Shown here one piece after another: positions 19,112 through 28,218 of a stretch of 64,000 nucleotides of DNA. The translations under genes were made by a program, and so were the position numbers. The stretch spans positions 1 through 64,000 of the forward strand of contig NZ_JACXWX010000009.1 of assembly GCF_014764505.1 (NCBI RefSeq). The letters are read 5' to 3'. A model generated the notes under the pieces. That model was not told the DNA's origin. It worked only from the letters and a program-made list of their open reading frames with translations, and made no database searches. Source of the stretch: Phormidium tenue FACHB-886. Its GTDB lineage: Bacteria > Cyanobacteriota > Cyanobacteriia > Elainellales > Elainellaceae. The first letter of the stretch is position 1, and every line of letters begins with the position of its first letter.

Positions 19112-20293
19112 CTAGATAAGTTGTGACGAAGGGCTGGGTTTATGGATTAGTGAATCTGGAGCCTCTTGAGCTGAACTGCGGGGTGAAAGGCAAGAGCCGT
19201 ACAGCAATTCATGAACAAAATTACAGAACTTTGCGCCTACCACTTCGTAGTCAAAGAACCTGCGGGCAACCTGAAGAGCTTGCTCTGATTTCTGTTCCAC
19301 TTCGCTCCAACTCAGTTGGTCAACCCATTCTGCGCAGCGATCGAGAAACTCTGGACTAGAAGGGTGCTGCGGCGGCAGTGCCCAGCCTGCAGAGGCAGCA
19401 TAATCGTAGAACCCCGGAATTGGACTCATTGCCACTGGAACACCGCAGCCCAAATATTCTGGTAGTTTGGTTGTCAAACGAAAGCAGCCTAGTTTTCCAG
19501 GAAACTGCGTAACAAAGCCGATATTCATCACGTTGATGGCGTCTACAACTTCAGCCTCTGGAATGCGCCCGGTGAACACGACCCGCGATCGCAGCGCTTC
19601 GGGAATAGCAGCTTCCAAACGGGATCTACCATCCCCGTCACCGACGATCAAAACCGACACATCCTGACGCTTAATACGCTTTATCATCTCAACAAGTTCG
19701 TAGCCGTAGCAGTAGGACTTAGGATGAACCCAGATTAAACTGCCCACAACCCCACAAACTAAGTGATCAGCAGGGATGCCCAGCTTTGCGCGAATTTCTA
19801 GACGTTTTGCATCGGTGTAGGGATAAAAAATACTTAAATCAACACCGCCTTCAACGGTTGCAGCTCGCTTTGCACCTAATTTTAAGGCAGCTCCAGTCAG
19901 GTAAGGCGTCCAGCCGATGTAGCCCGCGCAGCTTTGATAAAGCAGCCGTTCGTAAATCTCAAAGGACTGCCCCCAAAGATATCCTTTCGTATCATGGAAG
20001 AATCCACCGATTGGATCACCAGAAGAAACAATGAAGGGCTGCTGTCGCTGCCGAGCGGCTCGAATCAAATTAATGCCGCTCGCAATGCCAGTGCTCTCCT
20101 GGTAGATCAAATCCCAGCGATCGGAATTGATCAACTTCCAAACTGCTTTGGCAGAAGTTAGACGAGAAACAGAGCGATCAAGGTCGTAATAGGTTACGTC
20201 AGCATGCAGGCGGCGAGCAAGGCGGCGCATCCGCAACCCGTGTAAATCGCCCTTACCGCCAGTATTGATACATAAAACCTTTTTCGAGCTCAT
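19112..20293 (-). CDS. Glycosyltransferase, GT4-like (exopolysaccharide)
   Basis: 393 residues. Recognisable GT-B elements are an N-terminal domain (VLCINTGGKGDLHGLRMRRL), the strand VSVLIVGDGDGRSRLE before the donor-binding site, VVFTGRIPEAEV and EYLGCGVPVAMSPIPG. The E-x7-E motif is less clear than in its neighbours, so it is a more divergent member. It is co-directional with the cluster and follows the polymerase-like gene by 45 bases. Confidence 0.8.
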   Translation of the reverse strand: MSSKKVLCINTGGKGDLHGLRMRRLARRLHADVTYYDLDRSVSRLTSAKAVWKLINSDRWDLIYQESTGIASGINLIRAARQRQQPFIVSSGDPIGGFFHDTKGYLWGQSFEIYERLLYQSCAGYIGWTPYLTGAALKLGAKRAATVEGGVDLSIFYPYTDAKRLEIRAKLGIPADHLVCGVVGSLIWVHPKSYCYGYELVEMIKRIKRQDVSVLIVGDGDGRSRLEAAIPEALRSRVVFTGRIPEAEVVDAINVMNIGFVTQFPGKLGCFRLTTKLPEYLGCGVPVAMSPIPGFYDYAASAGWALPPQHPSSPEFLDRCAEWVDQLSWSEVEQKSEQALQVARRFFDYEVVGAKFCNFVHELLYGSCLSPRSSAQEAPDSLIHKPSPSSQLI

Positions 20294-20338
20294 AGGTGTT
20301 TTACTTACTTAAGTTTTGATACCTGAAAAAGCAGATGC

Positions 20339-21754
20339 TTACGTCTTGAATCCATAGGCATGCTGGTGCAAGTAATACTTGCGTGCTGCCATGCCTATGC
20401 CTAAGAACCCCCAGATAACTGCACCAGACACCCCCAGAATGATTGGACCAAACAGCATCATAAAGGCACCGGTCAACGAGATAGCTCGCGCTGTGGCAGC
20501 AAAAGAATCGATCGAGCTCTCACGCCCTTGAAATAGCTGAAGCAGCAACAAACCATAGCCACCGGTGTACAACAGTGTGCCAAGCCAACCTAGAGAGAAT
20601 AGAATGACCAGAAATGCGCTGTCGAGCGGACGACCAAAATCACGAATATTGCCGATACCATCCCCCCACACGTTCATCACTGCTAAACCAATCAATTGGG
20701 TGTAAGTACGGCTGCGCTCTTGACCGCTGCCATCATCATCCTTGAAGAGTTCAAACAAACTCTCTACACGAGCTTGAATCACCTCTGAGAATGGTTCGAT
20801 CGTAATTAGCGGAATCACTAAGAGGCCGAGTATCGCAAAGGTGAGGAGAAATCTGAGCTGTAGACTAGATTTTAGTGAAGAGAAGAGCAATGCCACGCCA
20901 ACAAACCAACCTCCCCAAGCTGTGCGAGCAAGAGACAGTAAAAAAGCCAAATAGCCTGCGCCAGAAGCAGGCAGGCGCAAAACTCCTTGATAACTAAACA
21001 GCAGCAATAACCCTGCCATCATCACCACTGCAAAATCTAGTGGACCGTTCATGGTACTCCAGACTCGGATCTGCATGGGTTCTGGTCTACCAAAACTATC
21101 AACCAATCCTGCTGCTGACAAATTGAGCAGCCAGAAGCGATCCCATTCTGGGGCAACTAAATACTGATAGATGCCATAGCTTCCAGTAATCAGCACTCCC
21201 CAGACGAATGTATTCTGTATGGCTTGACGATAATGCAGGTAGTTACGCCAGTTCAAGAACAGATAACAACTTAGTAAGACCGGAACGAGCCAATCTAAGA
21301 GCGCAACTGTGACCGCACTTGGAGAACCCTGAATCAGCCCTAGTAAAAATCCATAAAAAATACCTGCAAAGGCAAAAATAAAAGGCAAACCGCCCTGCCG
21401 GTATAGCGTTGGTAACTGAAGCAAGATAGAGGGCAGAATCAGCAACGTCACCAAAAAAGGAGATAACAGAATTGGGCTAGGGTTGGTAAATCCGCTTTGA
21501 TAGTCTACTAAGCGTCTAACCAGCGGCGATAGAAACCAGAGCCACCAGCTAAAGCAAACATAGAGAACTGGCTGTTTGAGATACAGAAAGAAGCCAACAA
21601 CAAATGCACCTGCTGGAAATACATAATTCATGATTCCAGCTGCTGTCTGTATACCGATAAAGCTGAGCCCTATAAATCCACAAACAGCTGCCCAACATAG
21701 AACCCGCTGATTCTGCCGATCGACTTGCAAAGCTTGTTTGAGAAACGTCTGCAT
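20339..21754 (-). CDS. O-antigen ligase/polymerase-like membrane protein
   Basis: 471 residues with about 11-12 hydrophobic segments and one long periplasmic-type loop (about 320-370, including DDGSGQERSRTYTQ). This is the layout of Wzy polymerases and O-antigen ligases (WaaL type), which act on undecaprenyl-linked glycans at the outer face of the membrane. Sequence identity in this family is low, so the call rests on topology and on its place between glycosyltransferases and an ABC exporter. Confidence 0.75.
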   Translation of the reverse strand: MQTFLKQALQVDRQNQRVLCWAAVCGFIGLSFIGIQTAAGIMNYVFPAGAFVVGFFLYLKQPVLYVCFSWWLWFLSPLVRRLVDYQSGFTNPSPILLSPFLVTLLILPSILLQLPTLYRQGGLPFIFAFAGIFYGFLLGLIQGSPSAVTVALLDWLVPVLLSCYLFLNWRNYLHYRQAIQNTFVWGVLITGSYGIYQYLVAPEWDRFWLLNLSAAGLVDSFGRPEPMQIRVWSTMNGPLDFAVVMMAGLLLLFSYQGVLRLPASGAGYLAFLLSLARTAWGGWFVGVALLFSSLKSSLQLRFLLTFAILGLLVIPLITIEPFSEVIQARVESLFELFKDDDGSGQERSRTYTQLIGLAVMNVWGDGIGNIRDFGRPLDSAFLVILFSLGWLGTLLYTGGYGLLLLQLFQGRESSIDSFAATARAISLTGAFMMLFGPIILGVSGAVIWGFLGIGMAARKYYLHQHAYGFKT

Positions 21755-21833
21755 TGGGCTGTATCAAATTCTGTGGCTTCTGTACTTGATCTCTTAAAGA
21801 AAGATCAGCTGTATCCAAACTTCGGACTGAGCA

Positions 21834-23711
21834 TCAAGAGACTGTAGGTGTCTCAGCAGGAATGGAGCTAGTTTGTGCAAAATTGTGCTGCATCTGGTGG
21901 TATTTCCAGAGCTTGCCGCGTTGTTCCAATAGCTCTTGGTATTTGCCTTGTTCAACGATTCGACCCTGCTCCAGTACGATAATCTTGTCGGCTCTGACAA
22001 TCGTCGAGAGTCGGTGAGCAATGGCAATAACCGTTCTACCTACAGACAGCTTTTCAAGTGATTCCTGGATAAGACGCTCTGACTCAGAATCAAGTGCACT
22101 CGTTGCTTCATCCAATATTAGAATCTCTGGATCGCGCAGTAGAGCACGTGCAATCGCAATACGCTGGCGCTGCCCACCAGAGAGCCGCACACCCCGATCG
22201 CCCAATTCAGTTTCAAATCCTTCAGGCAAATCCTTGATAAAATCTAAGGCATTTGCCAGACGAGAGGCTTCCATAATGGCGGTGTCAGTCGCGCCTTCAG
22301 AGCCGTAGGCGATATTATCTCGTACCGTGGTATTGAAGATAAACGTATCCTGACTGACGATCGCCATTTTGCGTCGTAGCGTATGGATATCAAAATCTCT
22401 CAAGTCAGCGCCATCCAGCAAAATCTTTCCTGCAGTTGGGTCATAGAACCGAGGAACTAAGTCAGCCAGCGTCGTTTTTCCAGCCCCAGACGCCCCAACG
22501 AGCGCTACTATTTCGCCTTTGCAAATGCTTAGGTTGATATTGTGCAGGATGAGCGTGGCAGAGTCATATCCAAAATCAACTGAAGCAAACTCAATGCTGT
22601 GATTAAACTGCTCCAGAGGCACACTGCCGTTATGAAAATAAGGCTTGTCGTCTTCGCGCAATAGAGCTTTGATATTTTCTAAAGAGCCGTGAAAGTTAAA
22701 GATTTGAGCAATATTGCCGTTGATCTCATGAATCGCTGGAACCAGACGAAACAGAACAAAGATAAACGTTAATAACGAAGCTGCTTGTAGGCTACCGTTG
22801 GCAACAAATACGGTAATACCCACCACAATCATGCCCACTAGAATTGTGGTTGCTAACCCTTCTGCTAGAGGACGAATAACCGTCCAGAGCATAACAGTCC
22901 GTTTGGCGGTTTTGACCGTTGCTGTACTCGCCTCATAGTAGCGGCGGCGTTCAAAATCCTGGGTAGAAAATGCCTGAACTGTACGAATGCCGTTGATAAA
23001 CTCAACTGCGATCGATGTAAATCTTCCGTTGGCTTTAGAAACTTCAAAGCTCGGCTCTCGTACTCGTTTACTAAGATTGGAAAGCCCAACCGCTAATAGT
23101 CCGAACAAAAGAATTGAAACAATAGACAACTGCCAGGAGATCTGCACCATCACCATTGTGTAAACAAGCAGAACAAGTCCTTTGGTGATGACATAGCTAC
23201 CGTAATTCAGCACCTGTTTGAGCTGATTCAATTCCAACGTTAGGCTATTGATGATTTCGCCGGAGCGGGCTTTGCCAAAGTATTCCAAGCTAAGCGACTG
23301 GAGCTGCTCAAAAACACGTCGCCGCAGTCGATCGATCAAATGAAGCTGGGCAAACTCCATGTAAATGAACATCAAGTAGCTAAATCCTGCCCGCAGCCAG
23401 GTGGTTATTAGAATTAGAGCAGAAGCGCGATAGAGGCGGCTCTCCTCTGAAGTATTAACTCCTAAAATCCAAATATCAAACCACTCAAAACCTGTCCGAA
23501 AGGGTTCAGCGCCAGGGCTAATCAGGCTTTGTAGGAATGCCAGCAGAAACCCAATGCCAAAGCCTTCAAAAGCAGCGGCAAGTAAAGGAAACACAATTGC
23601 CAGTATCGCCGTCCTTGGGAAATACTGCAGCTCCCGCAGAATGAGAGAGTTATCGTTCCAAAACTTTGTCCCTCTCAAGAGACGCCGAGCCAAAGAAAAT
23701 TTGATGAACAT
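21834..23711 (-). CDS. ABC exporter, fused permease and ATPase (MsbA/HepA-like)
   Basis: 625 residues. The N-terminal half is a six-helix type IV ABC exporter domain. The C-terminal ATPase has Walker A GASGAGKTTLADL, the Q-loop IVSQDTFIFN, the signature LSGGQRQRIAIARALL, Walker B EILILDEATSALD and the switch His in AIAHRLST. It would flip a lipid-linked saccharide or glycolipid. The composition recalls HepA, the exporter needed for heterocyst envelope polysaccharide in Nostoc, but it may serve ordinary exopolysaccharide here. It lies mid-cluster, with short gaps (79 and 82 bases) on both sides. Confidence 0.9.
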   Translation of the reverse strand: MFIKFSLARRLLRGTKFWNDNSLILRELQYFPRTAILAIVFPLLAAAFEGFGIGFLLAFLQSLISPGAEPFRTGFEWFDIWILGVNTSEESRLYRASALILITTWLRAGFSYLMFIYMEFAQLHLIDRLRRRVFEQLQSLSLEYFGKARSGEIINSLTLELNQLKQVLNYGSYVITKGLVLLVYTMVMVQISWQLSIVSILLFGLLAVGLSNLSKRVREPSFEVSKANGRFTSIAVEFINGIRTVQAFSTQDFERRRYYEASTATVKTAKRTVMLWTVIRPLAEGLATTILVGMIVVGITVFVANGSLQAASLLTFIFVLFRLVPAIHEINGNIAQIFNFHGSLENIKALLREDDKPYFHNGSVPLEQFNHSIEFASVDFGYDSATLILHNINLSICKGEIVALVGASGAGKTTLADLVPRFYDPTAGKILLDGADLRDFDIHTLRRKMAIVSQDTFIFNTTVRDNIAYGSEGATDTAIMEASRLANALDFIKDLPEGFETELGDRGVRLSGGQRQRIAIARALLRDPEILILDEATSALDSESERLIQESLEKLSVGRTVIAIAHRLSTIVRADKIIVLEQGRIVEQGKYQELLEQRGKLWKYHQMQHNFAQTSSIPAETPTVS

Positions 23712-23793
23712 AGAAGCTATGGCAATTTTTGATGTGCTTTACTAACCTTTTGTTTAAGCGCAAAGCGCCCTGCAGACGATAGCGATGGCAGCC

Positions 23794-24726
23794 CTAGAAT
23801 GCGCCAAATCCTGAGATTACTTTGGGAATCGTCAGCAGCAGCAGCTTCAAATCCTTCTGAATCGACCAAGATTCCAGATAGGTCAAATCCAGCTGGTTCA
23901 CAGCCTCCAAATCCAGCAGGGTCGATCGGGCCTGCACCTGCCACGCACCTGTAATACCCGGTAGTGCATTTAGCCGGCGCTGGCTCTCGCCTGTTATTCG
24001 TACTGCATCATACAGCGCCCAAGGACGTGGACCTACCAGGCTCATTTCCCCATGCAACACATTGAATAATTGCGGTAGCTCATCCAAACTATACTTCCGC
24101 AGCCAGCGCCCAATTGGCGTGACGCGTGGATCATCTACCCGCTTGTGCAATCCGTTCTGGCTGCCCATCACCTGATGATGTAGATTTTCAGCATTAGCAA
24201 CCATCGTCCGGAACTTCGTAATCCGGAACAGCTTGCCGCGTTCGCCGACCCGCCACTGCTGGAAGAGAATCGGGTCGTTTGAGGTAAGGCGAATCAGCAG
24301 CGCAATCAACAGCAGCAACGGACTGAGCAACACCAGCAGCAGAGCTGCTGCTAGCCAATCCACCGTTCGCTTTAATACCCAGCTAACCCCCTTTACTCTT
24401 TGAGGTAGTCCTGCTGCAGAGGGCAATTTTAAGAAAACTGGCTTTCCCGCTTGGTGGCAGGCATCCGCCCATAGTTTTATCTCAGACTCTCTCAGATTCG
24501 GGTCCAGAAAAACAGCTTGTACAGAAGACCGATTCAAACAACTTCTCAACCAAACCGTGTTGCTCAAGGCAGGCAACCGCATTGAAGGAGTGCGGGCATA
24601 GCTTACCCAAAGCTTGCCATTCCGCCATTTCACCGTGCAGGTTCTAGCCAGATCTGCAGCGGCTGTTTCGGGAGGATCTAGGATCAGTATCTTGGACGTA
24701 GTCAGCAGAACACTGGGTGCAATCAT
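23794..24726 (-). CDS. Priming sugar transferase (undecaprenyl-phosphate glycosyl-1-phosphate type)
   Basis: About 310 residues. The C-terminal two thirds form the bacterial sugar transferase domain: a membrane helix (VDWLAAALLLVLLSPLLLL), then QQWRVGERGKLFRITKFRTM, SLDELPQLFNVLHGEMSLVG, the PRPW motif and LPGITGAWQVQARS. It loads the first sugar phosphate on the lipid carrier. The N-terminal 100 residues are not the usual multi-pass or CoA-binding region; they look like a small soluble domain. This resembles the HepC-type proteins of heterocyst-forming cyanobacteria. The ATG at 24726 was chosen over the TTG at 24747. Confidence 0.88.
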   Translation of the reverse strand: MIAPSVLLTTSKILILDPPETAAADLARTCTVKWRNGKLWVSYARTPSMRLPALSNTVWLRSCLNRSSVQAVFLDPNLRESEIKLWADACHQAGKPVFLKLPSAAGLPQRVKGVSWVLKRTVDWLAAALLLVLLSPLLLLIALLIRLTSNDPILFQQWRVGERGKLFRITKFRTMVANAENLHHQVMGSQNGLHKRVDDPRVTPIGRWLRKYSLDELPQLFNVLHGEMSLVGPRPWALYDAVRITGESQRRLNALPGITGAWQVQARSTLLDLEAVNQLDLTYLESWSIQKDLKLLLLTIPKVISGFGAF

Positions 24727-24791
24727 ATGTAATGTAATGAGTAACAACAGATGAATGACGTATCAACTAAGATTCAAAATTCAAGAACAAC

Positions 24792-27014
24792 TCATCTACG
24801 ATCGATTCGCAGCGTGATGTGCTTGTTATTCTCTTCTAAAGGCTGAACTTGTAAGAACAATTGAGAATCAATTGTTCTGGTAGAGTTTGTAGAAGAAAGC
24901 TTTGCTCCATTCACTACAACACCCAATAGGTTTAGTGGATTTAGCGCTGCAATTGCCTGCGCTAAATCCACTCGCGTAACTTGATGCAAGCGTGCTACCA
25001 GCAAAACGCCACTACACAAAGAACCAATTTGCATCGCATCTACTAAACCTACCGGAGGCGCGTCCAGCAGGATCAGGTCATAATGTTCAGCAAAATTTGC
25101 CATCACATCTCGGAAGCGCTGGGAGCTTAGTAGCCGCATCGGATCTTGAACAGCTGTCCCTGCCGTTAGTACATCAACCGGGGCATCGACCACTGTTAAA
25201 TGATGGATAGACTCTTCTGGCATCTTGGCTTGTTCAATTGCCGTCGCTAATCCCTGCTGATTGTTTAACCCTAATACTTGATGGATCGCAGGCTGCCGCA
25301 GATTGGCATCCACAATCAATACACGCTGGTGCAACCGCGCCGCACTAAATGCCAACCCCAACACTAACGCTGTTTTCCCCTCTTCCGGCAGCGCCGAAGT
25401 TACCATCAACGATTTCAATGGTTTGTCGGAATTTTGAAACTGGATATTTTTGTAGATCAAATCCAGTGATTCGCGTAGCGAAGGATGCATTAACGTCTGC
25501 ACAATAGAGCCAGAAGACCCAAATGGCGATCGAGGCATTCTTCGCTTAGGCAGTGCTCCTAGAATTGGCACTTCAACCTGCTTTTCCAAATCGTTGAGGC
25601 TGCGAAACACATTGTCTAGCGACTCACGCACAAAAGCAGCGATCGCTCCCAAAAAAATGCCAACTACAGCGCCTATCAGCAAATTTTGTAGAGGTCGGGG
25701 GCTAGTTTTTTCACCAAGCTGTGGTGCTTCAACAATTTCCCAATTGAAGCCGCCCTTCGCCAGATCCGCCATTAGTTTTTGCCGATCTTCTAATAGCTGC
25801 TCCAGAATTGTTCGCTGAATTTCTACTTCTGGTTGAAGGCGATCGTACTGGTCAATCAAATTTGGAAAGCGGTTAAGCTCCTCTCGAAGTTGTGTCTCTG
25901 ACTGGGTAAGGCTCTCGCTGCGAGCCGCAAGGCTCGCAAGCGACATTTGGGCTTCCGCCAAGTTCTGCGCCAACGTTAGATCAGTTGCGCCTAGCTGCCC
26001 ACTCCGCAGAATTGATTCGCCTGATCCGTCTGCCTGCCCGCCAGCGCTGCCCAGTACGCGCCCCACCTCTTGGTTTAGCAAGTCTAGCTGGTTCTGACGA
26101 CGTTGCACCAACGATTGAACACGTGGACTAGTGTCTGTGTAGGTGACTTGGTTTGTCGCTAATTCCAGCTCGGTTTTTTGTAGTTCATTGAGCAGTTCCT
26201 GATAGCGACTAGACTGACTTAACCGCGAGGCAATTAAAGCAGCTTGCGGAGACAGGGCAATCTGCTGCTGTAAGGTAGCATAGCGGGCTTCAACATCGCG
26301 ATACTCGGTCAGCACTTCTCGCTGTGCTTCAGTAACGTTGTTCAACGCTTCAGCTAGCGCCGTTGCCTGCTGTTCCGGATCGATCAAGTTTTGAGCTTGG
26401 CGGAACTGCTTCAACTGGCCCTGTGATTTTGCAAGCTCCTGACGTACCATATCGAGCTGCTCGTTAATTAGAGACAAACCCTTACCAAGGCGCAGTTCTT
26501 GCTGTTCTAAGTTGTAGTCTTGGTAGATTGACTGAATAGTTTCCAGCATTCGCTGAGTTTTGACCGGATCATTATCGGTGTAGATCACCTCAAAGATCTT
26601 TGTTTCAACACTTCCTTCCTCTAGCTGTTGTAATGAGAGCTTTTCCCGCACTTCTTTAAGTGTCAAGTCTGGATATTCCTCTCGCAGTAACCCAATTGCC
26701 TGATTCATGAACTGATAGCTCCGCATTAGGTTTAGCTGCGTTGCGTAATCAATCTCATTTTGGCGATCGGATTGGAAAGATTGTGCATCTCCTTCCTGCT
26801 GCAAGCTAGGCTGTCCGGTCTCGTAATTTGGTTCTACCAGAAGCTGCATCGAGCTACGATAGGTTGGCTTAGCAAAAAGGGTCGCAAGGGCTGCAGCAAC
26901 AAGTACTAGTACGAAGGTGCCAGTAAACCAAAGGCTACGGCGGAGCAGCAATGTCAACAGCTGCCCATAGCCAAAGTCAGGGTTAGATGCAGATTTTAAA
27001 TAATCTTCAGCCAC
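24792..27014 (-). CDS. Wzc-like polysaccharide co-polymerase with P-loop kinase domain
   Basis: About 740 residues. A Wzz domain with membrane segments near residues 30-50 and about 440-460 flanks a long coiled-coil region. The C-terminal P-loop domain has Walker A in SALPEEGKTALVLGLA (about 540), Walker A' VLIVDANLRQP and Walker B LILLDAPPVG. These proteins control chain length and export. The C-terminus after the kinase domain (about 60 residues) contains no tyrosine, so the usual autophosphorylated Tyr cluster is absent. The GTG at 27014 has a GAGG 5 bases upstream and starts 10 bases after the preceding stop. The longer TTG start at 27041 would overlap that gene. Confidence 0.88.
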   Translation of the reverse strand: MAEDYLKSASNPDFGYGQLLTLLLRRSLWFTGTFVLVLVAAALATLFAKPTYRSSMQLLVEPNYETGQPSLQQEGDAQSFQSDRQNEIDYATQLNLMRSYQFMNQAIGLLREEYPDLTLKEVREKLSLQQLEEGSVETKIFEVIYTDNDPVKTQRMLETIQSIYQDYNLEQQELRLGKGLSLINEQLDMVRQELAKSQGQLKQFRQAQNLIDPEQQATALAEALNNVTEAQREVLTEYRDVEARYATLQQQIALSPQAALIASRLSQSSRYQELLNELQKTELELATNQVTYTDTSPRVQSLVQRRQNQLDLLNQEVGRVLGSAGGQADGSGESILRSGQLGATDLTLAQNLAEAQMSLASLAARSESLTQSETQLREELNRFPNLIDQYDRLQPEVEIQRTILEQLLEDRQKLMADLAKGGFNWEIVEAPQLGEKTSPRPLQNLLIGAVVGIFLGAIAAFVRESLDNVFRSLNDLEKQVEVPILGALPKRRMPRSPFGSSGSIVQTLMHPSLRESLDLIYKNIQFQNSDKPLKSLMVTSALPEEGKTALVLGLAFSAARLHQRVLIVDANLRQPAIHQVLGLNNQQGLATAIEQAKMPEESIHHLTVVDAPVDVLTAGTAVQDPMRLLSSQRFRDVMANFAEHYDLILLDAPPVGLVDAMQIGSLCSGVLLVARLHQVTRVDLAQAIAALNPLNLLGVVVNGAKLSSTNSTRTIDSQLFLQVQPLEENNKHITLRIDRR

Positions 27015-27024
27015 AGATACCTCA

Positions 27025-28191
27025 TTAAAACTCAATGCCAACGCTAGGAAACATTTCCGTAAAATCTGTATTCACAAAAACCTCTCCGTTAAGCGGTGCA
27101 GAAGCGCGACCAATTCCAGCCTCTGCCAGCACCTGCTCAACTCGCCGAAAAAACACCTCCTCCGTAAAGTTGTTCAAGGCATGGTCTCGAATCTTATGGT
27201 AGTCCCAAGCCGTTTGGCTCGCTTCTAGCAGGGCTACCTGCACCGAGTCCGGCGTCTGGCGGCTGAAGAAGACACCTGTAACACCGGGAATTTGTGTATC
27301 TAAGACACCCCCTTTACCAAACGCAATCACAGGCGTACCGCTAAAGTTAGCTTCAATGGGCACTAGCCCGTAGTCTTCTAGGGCTGTGACCACCACTCCC
27401 TTGGCTTGGGACATTAAACTGGCCCGTTCGCCATCGCTAACATGACCCAGGAACTTGATATTTTCTAGCGCGAGTGCCTCTAATCGCTTGCGCTCGGGTC
27501 CATCGCCCGTAATTAGAAGCGACCAGCCCAGCCAGTTAAATGCCTCAATCACTACATCAATTCGCTTGTAGCTTAGCAAGCGCGATGAGACTAAGTAAAA
27601 GTCTTGTTTATGATCGGAAAATGTGAAGCGGCTGTTATCGATCGGGTAATTAATCGTTATTGCTTGCTTTCCATAAATTGTTTGAATTCGCTTTGCAACT
27701 GTTGTGGAATTTGCAATATAAAGATCTGGCTCCTGGGCATATTGAATATCTAATCTTTTTAAATGCTTGAAAATACTCCTAATCATTGGATAAACCGATT
27801 GATATTCTCGGTATCCTCTTAGATAAACTTTAGTATCCCATAAGAAGCGTGTCACATTATGGCAAAAGCAAACATGAATTGCTCCAGGTCGCTTTTGGAC
27901 TGCCTTAGCAAAGCTCGAGGAGCTACTCAGAATTACATCGTAGCCCTGTAAATCGATTGCTCGAAAGGCAGGATAGTAGAGCGGAGCCAGTAAGCGAAAA
28001 TATTTGCTGGAACCAGGAATGCCCTGTAACTTTGTGGTGTGAACAGGGCGATCGCCTAAATCAATTGTTTCTGCCGGATCATAGAGGGAGGTAAACACAT
28101 CTGCATCTGGAAATCGCTTACAAAGCAGCTCAAATACACGTTCCGCGCCACCCCGCTGTGTAAGATAATCATGAACTAAAGCAACTTTCAT
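27025..28191 (-). CDS. Glycosyltransferase family 4, WbaZ-like
   Basis: 388 residues from the ATG at 28191, which follows AGGAAA; a longer start at 28218 is less likely because the family begins MKVALVHDYLTQRGGAERVF. The donor domain contains YLVSSRLLSYKRIDVVIEAF, LLITGDGPERKRLE and TALEDYGLVPIEANFSGTPV, the last with the E-x7-E motif. The N-terminal half fits mannosyl/rhamnosyl transferases of the WbaZ group, though the sugar is not certain. It is the first gene of the exopolysaccharide operon. Confidence 0.9.
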   Translation of the reverse strand: MKVALVHDYLTQRGGAERVFELLCKRFPDADVFTSLYDPAETIDLGDRPVHTTKLQGIPGSSKYFRLLAPLYYPAFRAIDLQGYDVILSSSSSFAKAVQKRPGAIHVCFCHNVTRFLWDTKVYLRGYREYQSVYPMIRSIFKHLKRLDIQYAQEPDLYIANSTTVAKRIQTIYGKQAITINYPIDNSRFTFSDHKQDFYLVSSRLLSYKRIDVVIEAFNWLGWSLLITGDGPERKRLEALALENIKFLGHVSDGERASLMSQAKGVVVTALEDYGLVPIEANFSGTPVIAFGKGGVLDTQIPGVTGVFFSRQTPDSVQVALLEASQTAWDYHKIRDHALNNFTEEVFFRRVEQVLAEAGIGRASAPLNGEVFVNTDFTEMFPSVGIEF

Positions 28192-28218
28192 GGCTTTCCT
28201 AAAACTCTTGTTGAACAT

